Shown: piece after piece, positions 9,020 through 17,906 of the stretch
Position numbering within the stretch: the stretch's first letter is position 1
Layout of the letters: every line of letters begins with the position of its first letter
Position numbers and translations under genes: made by a program
The notes under the pieces: model-generated
What the model was told of the DNA's origin: nothing
The model's input: the letters and a program-made list of their open reading frames with translations, nothing else
Database searches by the model: none
Assembly (NCBI GenBank): GCA_050944475.1
Contig: JBMNRD010000003.1
Span: 183,790-247,789, forward strand
Origin: RGIG5612 sp050944475
GTDB lineage: Bacteria > Bacillota > Clostridia > Lachnospirales > Lachnospiraceae
Direction: 5' to 3'
Length of the DNA: 64,000 nucleotides

Positions 9020-10009
9020 TCAGCTAAATATTTTATGTGGATTATCTATCAGAAGCCGGTCAATGTCCTCATCAGTAACTCCAAACTCGTTCTTGAGTCT
9101 CGGGAACAAGGTGTCAAGCATATAACCGAACCTGTAATTCCTCCACTCATGGACCTCAAAATCCGGATAAGGATCAACCCTTCCGAGTCTCTGATAGATA
9201 ACATCCTGTGAAACAACAATCCTGTCCCCATATCCTTCCTTGATCAGTTTTGACAAACATGTGCACTTTTCAGTGTCTTCCGGATGGTATCCGTCATATG
9301 CTCCAAGTCTGTCAAAACCTGTGTTGAACCCCCAATCAAGGATATGTTTGTGATAATCCGCACGTATCTCACCGCACATATGTCCGATAACAACTTTCGA
9401 CGCGTCACATCCGAACTTAAGGAACAGTTTTGCCTGATCGAAAGCAAGTTCACCGTCTTCTGTATGGGTATAAATCGGACAGCCTGTGTTCTTATGAGCC
9501 ATTGAAGCTCCTTTAATCATCATCTTCTGGTAATCCGATATTTTATTATGGCCTGTGGCAACTTTGATAACTCCTGCCTTAATGTCAGTGTTATCCATGC
9601 CATGCGTAAGTTCCGCTTCAAGAAGTTCCGCATACTGACCGGAGGCGCCGTCTGCTCCGGCCCAGTGCATTTTCATTGCCCAGTAGCCTGATGCTGAAAA
9701 ACCTTCCATGTAATAGCCGGTAACACAAATGATCTGGAGTCCCGATTTATCTGAAATCTCCGCAAGCCATTCAGGATTTCTTCCGCAATCCATAGGTGTG
9801 GCATCGACCACGGTATCGATTCCTAATGACTTAAGGAGTTTTGCACCCTTAATGCAATTATCAATAGCCTCTTTTTTCTGAACCTGTTTTCCGGTTGCAA
9901 TATCAAACTGGCAGCCCGGGAAAGCAAACATGAAATGTTCGTGCATTGCTACCCGTTTCAGCTTGTCTACACTGACCGGACCGGTTACTGTATTAACCAT
10001 TTTTTCCAT
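9020..10009 (-). CDS. Phosphotriesterase-family metal hydrolase, probable sugar (phospho)lactonase
   Basis: A 329-residue amidohydrolase-superfamily protein of the phosphotriesterase group (COG1735 type). Metal ligands are visible in order: H23 and H25 (M-H-E-H), K149 as the likely carboxylated lysine (G-V-I-K-V-A-T-G), H182 (Y-T-H-T-E), H210 (I-G-H-M-C-G) and D269 (S-Q-D-V). Several characterised bacterial relatives hydrolyse furanose or phosphofuranose lactones rather than organophosphates. It lies directly downstream of the sugar ABC permease gene (20 bases) and has a GGAGGG site. Together with the MBL-fold hydrolase it suggests that a lactone is formed by one of the dehydrogenases. Confidence 0.85.
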   Translation of the reverse strand: MEKMVNTVTGPVSVDKLKRVAMHEHFMFAFPGCQFDIATGKQVQKKEAIDNCIKGAKLLKSLGIDTVVDATPMDCGRNPEWLAEISDKSGLQIICVTGYYMEGFSASGYWAMKMHWAGADGASGQYAELLEAELTHGMDNTDIKAGVIKVATGHNKISDYQKMMIKGASMAHKNTGCPIYTHTEDGELAFDQAKLFLKFGCDASKVVIGHMCGEIRADYHKHILDWGFNTGFDRLGAYDGYHPEDTEKCTCLSKLIKEGYGDRIVVSQDVIYQRLGRVDPYPDFEVHEWRNYRFGYMLDTLFPRLKNEFGVTDEDIDRLLIDNPHKIFS

Positions 10010-10029
10010 TTAGCTTCCCTCCGGATTCG

Positions 10030-11001
10030 TTATTTATCCTTGTTAACAATAAGTTCAAGGTTACTCATTGCAAGAGCGAATACGAACACAAGTCCTTTTA
10101 CTATCCACTGCCAATACTCAAGTACATTCATAAGAACCAGACCGTTGGTAAGTATGCCTATGATGACAGTGCCTATGAATACGTTTAATATCTTACCCTT
10201 GCCGCCTATAAGCATTACGCCGCCGAGTACTGTTGCGGTAAGAACATCCATACCAAAATCATTTCCTGTTGAAGGTTGTCCTGTTCCGAGACGTGATGCC
10301 ATAATCACACCAGCTATTCCGGCAGCTGCCGCGGAAATGATAAATACGATTATCTTGATCCCGTCAGTTTTAATACCTGACAGACGGGCTGCCTCTGTAT
10401 TTCCGCCTACTGCATAGATGCGGCGCCCGAATCTTGTTTTATGAAGAACAACAAATCCGATCACAAACAGTATAAGCATAAATACGATAGGAACCGGAAC
10501 TACACCTGCAATAAATCCCTGTCCGAGGAACTTGAAATTGTCATTATTAATCTTGACCGGAATACCGCCTGTAAGAAGGTATGTACAGCCCTTGATAATC
10601 TGCTGCATCGCGAGAGTAGCTATCAGCGAGGTGATCTTAAGCTTTGTTACGAAAAATCCGGTTATAACACCAAATACCATGGAGAGCAAAACAGCAACTA
10701 TAGCTGCAGGCACAAAAGCCCATCCGCTTTCCATAATCAATTTTGCAGTAACACAGCCCGAAAAAGCAAGTATCGATCCTACTGAAATATCAATCTCACC
10801 AAGCAACAGAACCATAGTCATTCCGACTGCAGACATTCCGACGAATGAAATCTGGCGGCCGACAAGCATGATATTGTTCAGTGCCAGAAATTTATCTGTC
10901 ATTAACGAGAATGCTATAATCTCAACAACGAGTATTACCAAAATTCCTATTTTCTGATAGATAGAAACGGCTTTTTCAACTGCTAATCTTTTGCTTTTCA
11001 T
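10030..11001 (-). CDS. Ribose-type sugar ABC transporter permease
   Basis: A 323-residue very hydrophobic integral membrane protein of the RbsC/BPD_transp_2 type, with about eight to ten membrane segments. Typical family stretches are G-M-T-M-V-L-L-L-G-E-I-D-I-S-V-G-S, the V-T-K-L-K-I-T-S-L-I-A-T-L-A loop, and R-R-I-Y-A-V-G-G-N-T-E-A-A-R-L-S-G-I, the coupling loop that contacts the ATPase. It would import a pentose, polyol or related compound together with the ATPase at 11011 and the binding protein at 12617. The spacing to the ATPase gene is nine bases, and it has a GAGGAG site. Confidence 0.92.
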   Translation of the reverse strand: MKSKRLAVEKAVSIYQKIGILVILVVEIIAFSLMTDKFLALNNIMLVGRQISFVGMSAVGMTMVLLLGEIDISVGSILAFSGCVTAKLIMESGWAFVPAAIVAVLLSMVFGVITGFFVTKLKITSLIATLAMQQIIKGCTYLLTGGIPVKINNDNFKFLGQGFIAGVVPVPIVFMLILFVIGFVVLHKTRFGRRIYAVGGNTEAARLSGIKTDGIKIIVFIISAAAAGIAGVIMASRLGTGQPSTGNDFGMDVLTATVLGGVMLIGGKGKILNVFIGTVIIGILTNGLVLMNVLEYWQWIVKGLVFVFALAMSNLELIVNKDK

Positions 11002-11010
11002 TTTTTCTCC

Positions 11011-12510
11011 TCATTCGGTAATTCCGGAAGCCAGCGTCAATATTTTTTCCTGGGTTGCTTCTTCCGCATTCAGTTCTCCCAACAGCCTGCCTTCACACAT
11101 TACAAGTATCCTGTCGCACAGACCAAGTATCTCCTGCATTTCAGATGAGATCAGGATTATACTCTTGCCCTGGCTTTTCAGTTCAAAAAGGAAGTCGTAT
11201 ATTTCTTTTTTTGCTCCGACATCTACACCTCGTGTAGGTTCGTCAAATAATAACACGTCATTTCCGGTTGAAATCCATTTTGCAAGAACGACTTTTTGCT
11301 GGTTTCCTCCGGAAAGATTTGTCACAGGATTTTTTACTGAAGCCAGTTTTACAGACAACAAATTGATCCCGCGGTCAAGTTCTTTTTTTTCTTTTTTATC
11401 ATTTATAAAACCGGCCCTGGAAAGTTTATCCAGCACGGTAATGGTCATATTCAGCCTAATCGACTGCTGGAGCATCAGACCCTCACGTTTCCGGTCTTCG
11501 GGCACCAGTGCGAAACCGTCTTTAATCGCATCCTTCGGATGCTTTATTTTGGTTTTTTTGCCTTCCAGCAGGATCTCTCCTGAATGGACCTTATCAACTC
11601 CGAAGATAGCCCTTACTATTTCCGATCTCCCTGAACCAACCAGTCCTGATATGCCGAGGATCTCTCCCCTTTTCAATTCAAATGATATATCTTTAAGCTT
11701 TGCTGTACTGAGATGTCTTACCTCAAGTATATTGTCAGCATCGCTGTAAATGTTCGCAACACGTTCAGGAAACTCTCTTGTAAGCTCACGTCCTATCATA
11801 AGCTTAATAAGCTCTTCTCTTGTAGTTTCTCCGATATCCTGAGTGGATATATATTCTCCATCCCTGAAAACTGTAACTTTGTCACAGATCCTGAATATCT
11901 CATCCATGCGATGAGATATATAGATGATCGCAATACCTTGTTCTTTAAGTCTTTTAATTATTTTGAAAAGAACATCAACCTCATTATTTGTAAGCGGTGC
12001 AGTCGGCTCGTCAAATATAATTAACTTGCTATTCTCTATCAGTGCCTTTGCAATCTCAACAAGCTGGCAAAAAGCCACTGACAGCTCGCTCACCGGTTTC
12101 ATCACGTCAACACTGATCCCCATGCCGTCAAAAACTTCGTTAGCCTGTCTGACCATTTCCTTTTTATTCAGAAAAGGACCTTTTTTTATCTCCTTTCCGA
12201 CAAAAAGGTTTTCATATACAGTTAATTCCGAAATAAGATTAAGTTCCTGATATACAATTCCGATGCCAAGAGATTTCGCTTCTTCCGGGGTGAAAAAATC
12301 ATGTGACTTATCATCAATAATGATCTTGCCGGAAGTTGGCGAAATAGCACCCGAGATCATTTTGCAAAGGGTTGATTTGCCGGCACCGTTCTCACCAATA
12401 AGTGCATGTACTTCCCCCTTATAAAAGTCCATACTTATATCACGGAGAACCGTAACTTGTCCATATGTTTTCGTAAGTCCTCTTGTAGATAAAAAAACAT
12501 TATTTTCCAT
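11011..12510 (-). CDS. Sugar ABC transporter ATP-binding protein (tandem NBD, RbsA type)
   Basis: A 499-residue fused double ATPase. The first domain has Walker A G-E-N-G-A-G-K-S-T and a weakly conserved signature (L-S-V-A-F-C-Q-L-V-E-I-A-K-A-L). The second has the degenerate G-L-V-G-S-G-R-S-E loop and the clear signature L-S-G-G-N-Q-Q-K, with D-E-P-T-R-G-V-D-V-G following. This asymmetry is normal for ribose/galactose-type importers. It powers the permease encoded nine bases downstream. The ribosome site is weak (GGGTAG), and a long stem-loop separates it from the binding protein gene, which fits lower expression of the ATPase than of the binding protein. Confidence 0.93.
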   Translation of the reverse strand: MENNVFLSTRGLTKTYGQVTVLRDISMDFYKGEVHALIGENGAGKSTLCKMISGAISPTSGKIIIDDKSHDFFTPEEAKSLGIGIVYQELNLISELTVYENLFVGKEIKKGPFLNKKEMVRQANEVFDGMGISVDVMKPVSELSVAFCQLVEIAKALIENSKLIIFDEPTAPLTNNEVDVLFKIIKRLKEQGIAIIYISHRMDEIFRICDKVTVFRDGEYISTQDIGETTREELIKLMIGRELTREFPERVANIYSDADNILEVRHLSTAKLKDISFELKRGEILGISGLVGSGRSEIVRAIFGVDKVHSGEILLEGKKTKIKHPKDAIKDGFALVPEDRKREGLMLQQSIRLNMTITVLDKLSRAGFINDKKEKKELDRGINLLSVKLASVKNPVTNLSGGNQQKVVLAKWISTGNDVLLFDEPTRGVDVGAKKEIYDFLFELKSQGKSIILISSEMQEILGLCDRILVMCEGRLLGELNAEEATQEKILTLASGITE

Positions 12511-12547
12511 AGTTCATCACTCTACCCTATAGCTGTATCTACAACAC

Positions 12548-12582
12548 GCCACACAATACATATTGAATATGTATCGTGTGGC
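12548..12582 (-). other. Long stem-loop between binding-protein and ATPase genes
   Basis: Arms 12548-12564 and 12566-12582 pair over 17 positions with a single mismatch and a one-base centre. No T-run follows on the minus strand. Placement directly after a solute-binding protein gene is typical of mRNA-stabilising hairpins that raise the amount of the binding protein. Confidence 0.6.
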
Positions 12583-12616
12583 AGTTCCGCCAGATGTCTT
12601 TTAATGCTTTGTCAAA

Positions 12617-13732
12617 TTATTTAAGAGCATCTAAATATGCCTGAAGGTCTTCATCAAGCTCAAATACAGGCTCTCTGCTTCTGTAAGCTTCTACATCATC
12701 CTTCCAAATAGGCTGAAGCGGGCAGTTGTAAACATCGTCAGCCGGAAGGCCGAGTGCCCATTTAACGCCATTCTGCATATATCCGAAACCAATCTCTGGA
12801 ACGAACTGAGCGTTACCGATTGTTACTCTGAATGGCGAATCTGCTTCCTGCATAAGATCAAGGATAGTATCAGTTCCGTCGCATGATCCGATGAGGAATT
12901 TGCTCATATCAAGACCGGACTGGATAGCTGCTTCATAAGCACCTGTTGATGTGTTGTCATTATAGCAAAGGATCATATTTGTATCAGGATGTGCCTGAAG
13001 TGCAGACTCAATATTCTGCATAGACTCTTCTGCTCCGACTGCTTCAACTTTGAACCAATCAAATCCGTCCTCACCAAACTCTTCTGCGATAGCATCCTGC
13101 ATTCCCTGGCAACGAACAATTGAGTTCTTCTCCTGAGATGATGTAAGGTTAAGGATAACCGGTCTGTGGTCAGCATCATAGTTGTCTTTCATCCACTTTA
13201 CTCCGGCTTCACCAAGAAGATGTCCCCATACATACTCATCATATCCAAGATAAGCTGCAGCTCCTGTTACAGCAGGATCCTGTGGATAGTAGGAAGCTGA
13301 GATTCCCTTCTCGCCTGCCTGGTTAAGAAGGTCAGCAAGGGCATCAATAGATACGCACTGTGCCAGGATAACATTGTGTCCTGATTCAATAAGGTTCTCA
13401 ATGTTGGTCTGTTGTTTCTCAGGCTCATTGTTTCCGCCGTCCGTGCTGGTCCAAGTGATTCCTGTCAGTTTCTGGAACTCTTCATAACCCTTGCAAAGGT
13501 TGATCATATATTCCTGCTGGAATGACATAACGCATGTACCAACTTTCAGGAATGAAAGATCTGTTGCGCCTTCCGGCGGTTTTACAACTGTAATCTTTGT
13601 TCCGTTTGCTGTTTCAACATACTCACCGGCATCGGCAGCAGCTTCTGTTTTCTTCTCGCCGCCTTGGTTGCCACAAGCGCAAAGGCCGGCGATCATCATA
13701 ACTGCTAAAGCCATTACAAAGAATTTCTTCAT
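12617..13732 (-). CDS. Periplasmic-type sugar-binding lipoprotein of ABC importer
   Basis: A 371-residue exported lipoprotein. The N-terminus has a positively charged start, a hydrophobic core and a lipobox ending at C20 (L-C-A-C-G), then a charged linker. The body is a type I periplasmic-binding fold (Peripla_BP_4, LacI/RBP-like) with features such as V-I-L-A-Q-C-V-S-I-D-A-L and N-M-I-L-C-Y-N-D-N-T-S. It should capture the sugar or polyol for the permease and ATPase encoded downstream. The frame opens at a TTG (13747), but the GGGAGG site lies inside that extension, so the ATG at 13732 is the start. The ligand is unknown. Confidence 0.92.
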   Translation of the reverse strand: MKKFFVMALAVMMIAGLCACGNQGGEKKTEAAADAGEYVETANGTKITVVKPPEGATDLSFLKVGTCVMSFQQEYMINLCKGYEEFQKLTGITWTSTDGGNNEPEKQQTNIENLIESGHNVILAQCVSIDALADLLNQAGEKGISASYYPQDPAVTGAAAYLGYDEYVWGHLLGEAGVKWMKDNYDADHRPVILNLTSSQEKNSIVRCQGMQDAIAEEFGEDGFDWFKVEAVGAEESMQNIESALQAHPDTNMILCYNDNTSTGAYEAAIQSGLDMSKFLIGSCDGTDTILDLMQEADSPFRVTIGNAQFVPEIGFGYMQNGVKWALGLPADDVYNCPLQPIWKDDVEAYRSREPVFELDEDLQAYLDALK

Positions 13733-13943
13733 ACTTATTCCTCCCAATTTGTATTTTCTGTAATTCTTTTTCTCAAGATATAATCTTGATACAATTATTA
13801 TACCTTCTCATTAATAATTAGCAAGTGAATTCTGTTTTTCTCTTTTTTGCACAAATATATTATCTTATAATTGTATTAAAACACGATAAAACCGATACTT
13901 ATTCCATTATCGTTTGAAAACCTCTGCTTAAATATCCGGTCAC
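13733..13943 (-). promoter_or_regulatory. AT-rich control region upstream of the sugar ABC importer
   Basis: This gap separates the importer from the upstream kinase/aldolase genes. It holds a perfect palindrome TCAAGAT-ATA-ATCTTGA (13773-13789) that contains a TATAAT-like core, a copy of TTGTATTA at 13871-13878, a near copy (minus strand) at 13787-13794, and a 7-bp inverted repeat ACGATAA/TTATCGT (13883-13889, 13907-13913). It probably carries an independent promoter and operator for the importer. Confidence 0.5.
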
Positions 13944-15032
13944 TCATCTGCCCCTGAATTCAAAAAACCACTTGTCAAGCACTTCAGGGTTCACGATCGT
14001 CCTCGGTCTTTCACCTCTGAGCAGCATTTCCAGATTCTCAATAATGATCTTTGAATGATGTGCCGGTATCTCTCTTGACTGTCCTGCCATATGCGGAGTG
14101 AGCACCACATTATCAAGTTTGAGAAGAGGATGTCCCTTTGGTATCGGCTCTTCAGGGAATACATCCAATGCAGCCCCTGCTATCTTTTTACCCTTCAGAA
14201 GGTCTACAAGCGCATCGTAGTCCATGATCGGAGCCCTGGCTGTGTTTACTATATAAGCAGTCGGCTTCATCATTTCCAGCATTTCTCTGCTGATCATTCC
14301 CTCTGTATCCGGTGTTACATTGCAATTGATCGAAATAAAATCGCTTTTCTCCATCAATTCCGGAAGCTCCACTATCCTTGCATTCATTCCTTTGATGACT
14401 TCAGGGTTAAGGAAAGGATCAACTATGAGCAGTTCCATGTCGAATGCCATGGCTCGCTTAGCGACCTCTCTGCCTATTGAACCATAACCGATCTGGCCGA
14501 ATACTTTTCCGTATAATTCAGGATATCCGCCGTACAGCGCTGCGGGACCTTTAGGATCTGTTGACCAGATCTGTGGTTTCTTAAGCCCCTCGCTCTTTTC
14601 CTGCTCCTTGTCCTTATAAACCGCTCCTGCAAGTTTATCTGTATGCCTAAGCAGATAATCACAGGTTGAAATATTTTTGCAGCATGCCAAAAGGATGCCT
14701 ATAGTATATTCAGCAACCGAGACCGCATTTCTTCCGTTTGCCTGTATGACCGGGATCCCTCTTTCTGTGGCTGCTTTGATATCTATGCTTGCAAAAGCCT
14801 CATTTCTGCAGCAGGCAATGATCTTAAGGTTTTTACATGCATCCATTGTTTCAGCGTCTATATTTTCAATACCGTCTATCACAATATCGCTGTCTCCGAT
14901 GGCGTTTCTCATGTCTTCGGTGGATAATTTAATCCCCGTATAACCCCTGCCTGTATAAGTTACTTCATCTGCAATCTTTTCAAGCCGCTGTTTGTACTCT
15001 TCTGTGAGTTCTGCTGTTACTAAAACTTTCAT
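13944..15032 (-). CDS. D-2-hydroxyacid dehydrogenase (phosphoglycerate dehydrogenase-like)
   Basis: A 362-residue NAD-dependent D-isomer-specific 2-hydroxyacid dehydrogenase. The Rossmann motif G-Q-I-G-Y-G-S-I-G lies near the middle, followed by an acidic V-D-P that favours NAD. The catalytic triad is visible as Arg in N-T-A-R-A-P, Glu in F-P-E-E-P and His in T-P-H-M-A-G. It interconverts a 2-keto acid and a D-2-hydroxy acid. Here it may handle glycolate/glyoxylate-type or aldonate fragments released from the sugar. It lies 15 bases after the kinase gene. The ATG at 15032 is preferred over the upstream TTG because the GGAGG site falls between them. Confidence 0.88.
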   Translation of the reverse strand: MKVLVTAELTEEYKQRLEKIADEVTYTGRGYTGIKLSTEDMRNAIGDSDIVIDGIENIDAETMDACKNLKIIACCRNEAFASIDIKAATERGIPVIQANGRNAVSVAEYTIGILLACCKNISTCDYLLRHTDKLAGAVYKDKEQEKSEGLKKPQIWSTDPKGPAALYGGYPELYGKVFGQIGYGSIGREVAKRAMAFDMELLIVDPFLNPEVIKGMNARIVELPELMEKSDFISINCNVTPDTEGMISREMLEMMKPTAYIVNTARAPIMDYDALVDLLKGKKIAGAALDVFPEEPIPKGHPLLKLDNVVLTPHMAGQSREIPAHHSKIIIENLEMLLRGERPRTIVNPEVLDKWFFEFRGR

Positions 15033-15047
15033 TTTTATGTCCTCCAA

Positions 15048-16565
15048 TTATATTAAACTCAGTTCTTTCAGATCATCTTCAAGATGAACATACATTTTTC
15101 TGTATAGCGCATACAGATCGTTATATATCCGCGACCACTCTGCATCCGGCTCTACAACTTTGCTGAATCTGCAAACCTGCTGTGAAGTCTTCCGGACATC
15201 ATCTACCATTCCGACTCCGTATCCTGCGAGCATCGCGTCTCCCAGAGTCGCCCGGTCGATCGTTTCGTTCTCAAAAACCTTAAGGGGTATACCGAGTACT
15301 GATGCCTTTATCTTCAGCCAGATATGGCTTTTTGCTCCTCCGCCGCAGGCTACTGCATATTCCGGAGCTGCTCCCAGGCTGCGGGCTTCATCAAAATTAT
15401 GTCTTATTGCATACGATGTGCCTTCAAGAACAGCCCTTGCAAGCTCCGGCCTTCCGGTACTGCTGTTCATTCCTATATACATGCCTCTTGCAAAGCTGTT
15501 AAAGAGCGGAGAACGTTCTCCTGAAAGATAAGGGAACCATATGACTTTGCCGCTGCCCGGTTCAGCCGTGGCGGCTTCATTATTGAATGTATCATAATCC
15601 AGAGGTATATCAGGTCCGGAAGCGAATACTTTCCTGAACCATTCAACACTGGCTCCACTTGAATTGATCGCAGCAACCAGAATGTTGCTGTTTCTGTCAA
15701 ACGGTGACGGTTTTACCATCATTTTTCCGTAATCATCCAGGGTCTTATTAAGATTGAAAAACATGATGCTGGAAGTGCCGGTCATTTCTGCCGAAGACTT
15801 TTCTGACAACACTCCGCAGCCATAATATGAAGCAATGGTGTCTGTAACTCCTGCGACGACCGGTGTCCCCTCAGCAAGACCGGTGAGTTCAGCTGCCTGT
15901 TTAGTGACCTTTCCTATTATCTCATATGGCTGGGATATTTCAGGGAACAATTCACTGAACGGAACCCCTGTCAGTCCGGATATCTCGTCTGACCATGCGC
16001 GTTTCTCATAGTCCATACCGTTAGTAGCAACCGCATGGATAAGATCAAGTGAATACTCTCCCGTAAGCTTGAAATTTATATACCCGTTAACCTGCAGGTA
16101 CATTACTGTTTTTTCGTAATTTTCAGGCTCGTTTTTCCTATACCACAGAATCTTGGGCAGAACATAATATGCGTCGGGTTCGGAGCGCAGTATCTTTTTA
16201 TAGCGTTCATATCCTATAAGATTATACACAGCATAATCACACTCTGCCTGTGCTCTGCGGTCCATCCATATCATGGCCCGCCTTACGGCCTTTCCGTCCC
16301 TGCCTATCGGTATCAGTGCGGGCGACTGGGAGCTGACAGATACAGCTTTAATCTCCCCCTCACCTTTTATTGCGGCCGCAATCTTGTTTATTGACCTGAC
16401 AGTTGCGTCCCACCATTCTTCAGGCTCCTGCTCTACTTTATTATCACCACAGAAGTAGATGGGATATTCTGCGGATTCGTAGGCAACCAGTCTGAAATCT
16501 TCTGTGAAACAGGCTGCCTTAACAGCTGACGTTCCGACATCTATTCCCAAAAGATACTTCTTCAT
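15048..16565 (-). CDS. FGGY-family carbohydrate kinase (third; xylulokinase/gluconokinase-like)
   Basis: A 505-residue ATP-dependent sugar kinase. G-I-D-V-G-T-S-A-V-K at residues 7-16 is the phosphate loop, S-Q-S-P and W-M-D-R-R near residues 79-104 are typical of xylulose/gluconate kinases, D242 (V-T-D-T) is the likely base, and A-C-G-G-G-A-K-S-H-I-W is the C-terminal nucleotide motif. The gene lies between the aldolase-type gene and the 2-hydroxyacid dehydrogenase, in the classical kinase-then-aldolase arrangement of deoxy-sugar and ketose pathways. An AAGGAGGG site precedes it. The substrate is not identifiable by sequence alone. Confidence 0.9.
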   Translation of the reverse strand: MKKYLLGIDVGTSAVKAACFTEDFRLVAYESAEYPIYFCGDNKVEQEPEEWWDATVRSINKIAAAIKGEGEIKAVSVSSQSPALIPIGRDGKAVRRAMIWMDRRAQAECDYAVYNLIGYERYKKILRSEPDAYYVLPKILWYRKNEPENYEKTVMYLQVNGYINFKLTGEYSLDLIHAVATNGMDYEKRAWSDEISGLTGVPFSELFPEISQPYEIIGKVTKQAAELTGLAEGTPVVAGVTDTIASYYGCGVLSEKSSAEMTGTSSIMFFNLNKTLDDYGKMMVKPSPFDRNSNILVAAINSSGASVEWFRKVFASGPDIPLDYDTFNNEAATAEPGSGKVIWFPYLSGERSPLFNSFARGMYIGMNSSTGRPELARAVLEGTSYAIRHNFDEARSLGAAPEYAVACGGGAKSHIWLKIKASVLGIPLKVFENETIDRATLGDAMLAGYGVGMVDDVRKTSQQVCRFSKVVEPDAEWSRIYNDLYALYRKMYVHLEDDLKELSLI

Positions 16566-16589
16566 AACTGTCCCTCCTTGCGAAATGCA

Positions 16590-17906
16590 TTAAAGGTGCG
16601 CTTTTTCCGGTTTGGGTATTTTAAATCTGTTCTTAAGGGCTTCGATATTATCATCGCTGATCGTGATTATCGAAGACCCCATCATTTTTGTTAAATGTAT
16701 TGATTTTGAAGTATACTCTGCTATCTCTAAACGGTCATATGCTGCAAACGGACTTACGCTGCATACAATAAAGAACCCGTTCTGTACTATTGCTATCGGA
16801 GTATTCAGTTTCAGATACTCTGCTATCTTTTCAGGTTCATTAATAAACTCATCAAAACTGAACGTCCTGCAGGTCTGAAGCCTGTTAAAGCATTCCGGAA
16901 TAACTCTTACGTCAAATGGTTCTCCTGTTACAGCAAATGTTGCCGCGTAAGGAGGCGCAGCAATAACGACCGAGCAGATATCCGGACATTTTTCATATAT
17001 TAAACTGTGAAAGTATGCCATTCTTGAGGGGACCTTTCCTTTCTCACATCTGTTTCCGCATACTTTTACCAGTTCCTGCTCACTGAGACAGCTGTTGTCA
17101 ACTCCCTCAGGAGTTATGATCATTCCTCCATCTGAAGTCCTTGCGGAGAAGTTGCCGTTAGCATAACTGAAGATCTGCTTATCATATGCTCGTTTTGACA
17201 GGTCGCATATCTGCTGCCTCAGCAGTATTTCTTCATTAGTCGGCTCCGCCGTATCAATGATATCATATTTTCTGTTTTTCAGTTCTGTATATGCAGCTAT
17301 CTGAGAATCTGTTAATTGAGTGGTCTCTGCGCTGAGCATTCCTGCCATCATCTCAGTTTGCACAGAAAACTCAAGGGCTTCAAATTTGCGGTAAGCATCA
17401 TAAAGATCAATCCGGCTCCCGCAAAAGATGCCATGGTTTTCAAGAATCACAACATCATAGCCTTCCGCGAACACTCCTCCTACACTTTCTACCAGAGCAT
17501 CACTGCCCGGAAGCGCATACGGCGCAAGGCCGGCCTCACCTGTCATTTCAAAAACATCAGGCAGCAACCGCACATTTGGCAACGATCTGATAATGCTCAT
17601 AGCTACCAGCGCCGGTGAATGGGCATGTAATACTGCCTTTATATCGTGCCTTCTCGCGTATATCCCGTTATGGATTCTGAATTCGAGTGACGGTTTAGCG
17701 TTTCCTACCGTTGTTCCGTCTTCTAATATCCTGCATACATCTGTCCTTTTCAGCGATGCTTTATCGCCCCCTGACGGTGATACCCAGATATTTCCTTCAT
17801 CATCTTTCAATGAAAGGTTTCCCCCGGATACAGTGGTTAGATTCTTCCCATAAATACGTGCCATTATCTGGCATATCTGTTCAGCCGGATGAATTATCGG
17901 TCTCAT
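16590..17906 (-). CDS. Tandem class II aldolase/adducin-domain protein with an inactive second domain
   Basis: A 438-residue protein made of two class II aldolase (fuculose-1-phosphate aldolase-type) domains. Domain 1, about residues 5-195, is intact: S-G-G-N at 27-30, catalytic Glu E75, zinc ligands H94 and H96 (H-A-H-S-P) and H158 (E-N-H-G). Domain 2, about residues 228-405, keeps the fold landmarks (Y-A-N-G-N-F-S, I-T-P-E-G-V) but has M296, I315, A317 and G377 at the equivalent places, so it cannot bind zinc. It probably cleaves, decarboxylates or epimerises a phosphorylated sugar made by the adjacent kinase, with the second domain for structure or regulation. The ATG at 17906 has a GGGAGTG site; the 18 upstream codons were discarded. 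Confidence 0.85.
   Translation of the reverse strand: MRPIIHPAEQICQIMARIYGKNLTTVSGGNLSLKDDEGNIWVSPSGGDKASLKRTDVCRILEDGTTVGNAKPSLEFRIHNGIYARRHDIKAVLHAHSPALVAMSIIRSLPNVRLLPDVFEMTGEAGLAPYALPGSDALVESVGGVFAEGYDVVILENHGIFCGSRIDLYDAYRKFEALEFSVQTEMMAGMLSAETTQLTDSQIAAYTELKNRKYDIIDTAEPTNEEILLRQQICDLSKRAYDKQIFSYANGNFSARTSDGGMIITPEGVDNSCLSEQELVKVCGNRCEKGKVPSRMAYFHSLIYEKCPDICSVVIAAPPYAATFAVTGEPFDVRVIPECFNRLQTCRTFSFDEFINEPEKIAEYLKLNTPIAIVQNGFFIVCSVSPFAAYDRLEIAEYTSKSIHLTKMMGSSIITISDDNIEALKNRFKIPKPEKAHL

Noticed and set aside
13883..13913. ACGATAA/TTATCGT inverted repeat as a catabolite-repression (cre) site
   Set aside because: The spacing and sequence do not match the cre consensus; kept only as an unassigned repeat.
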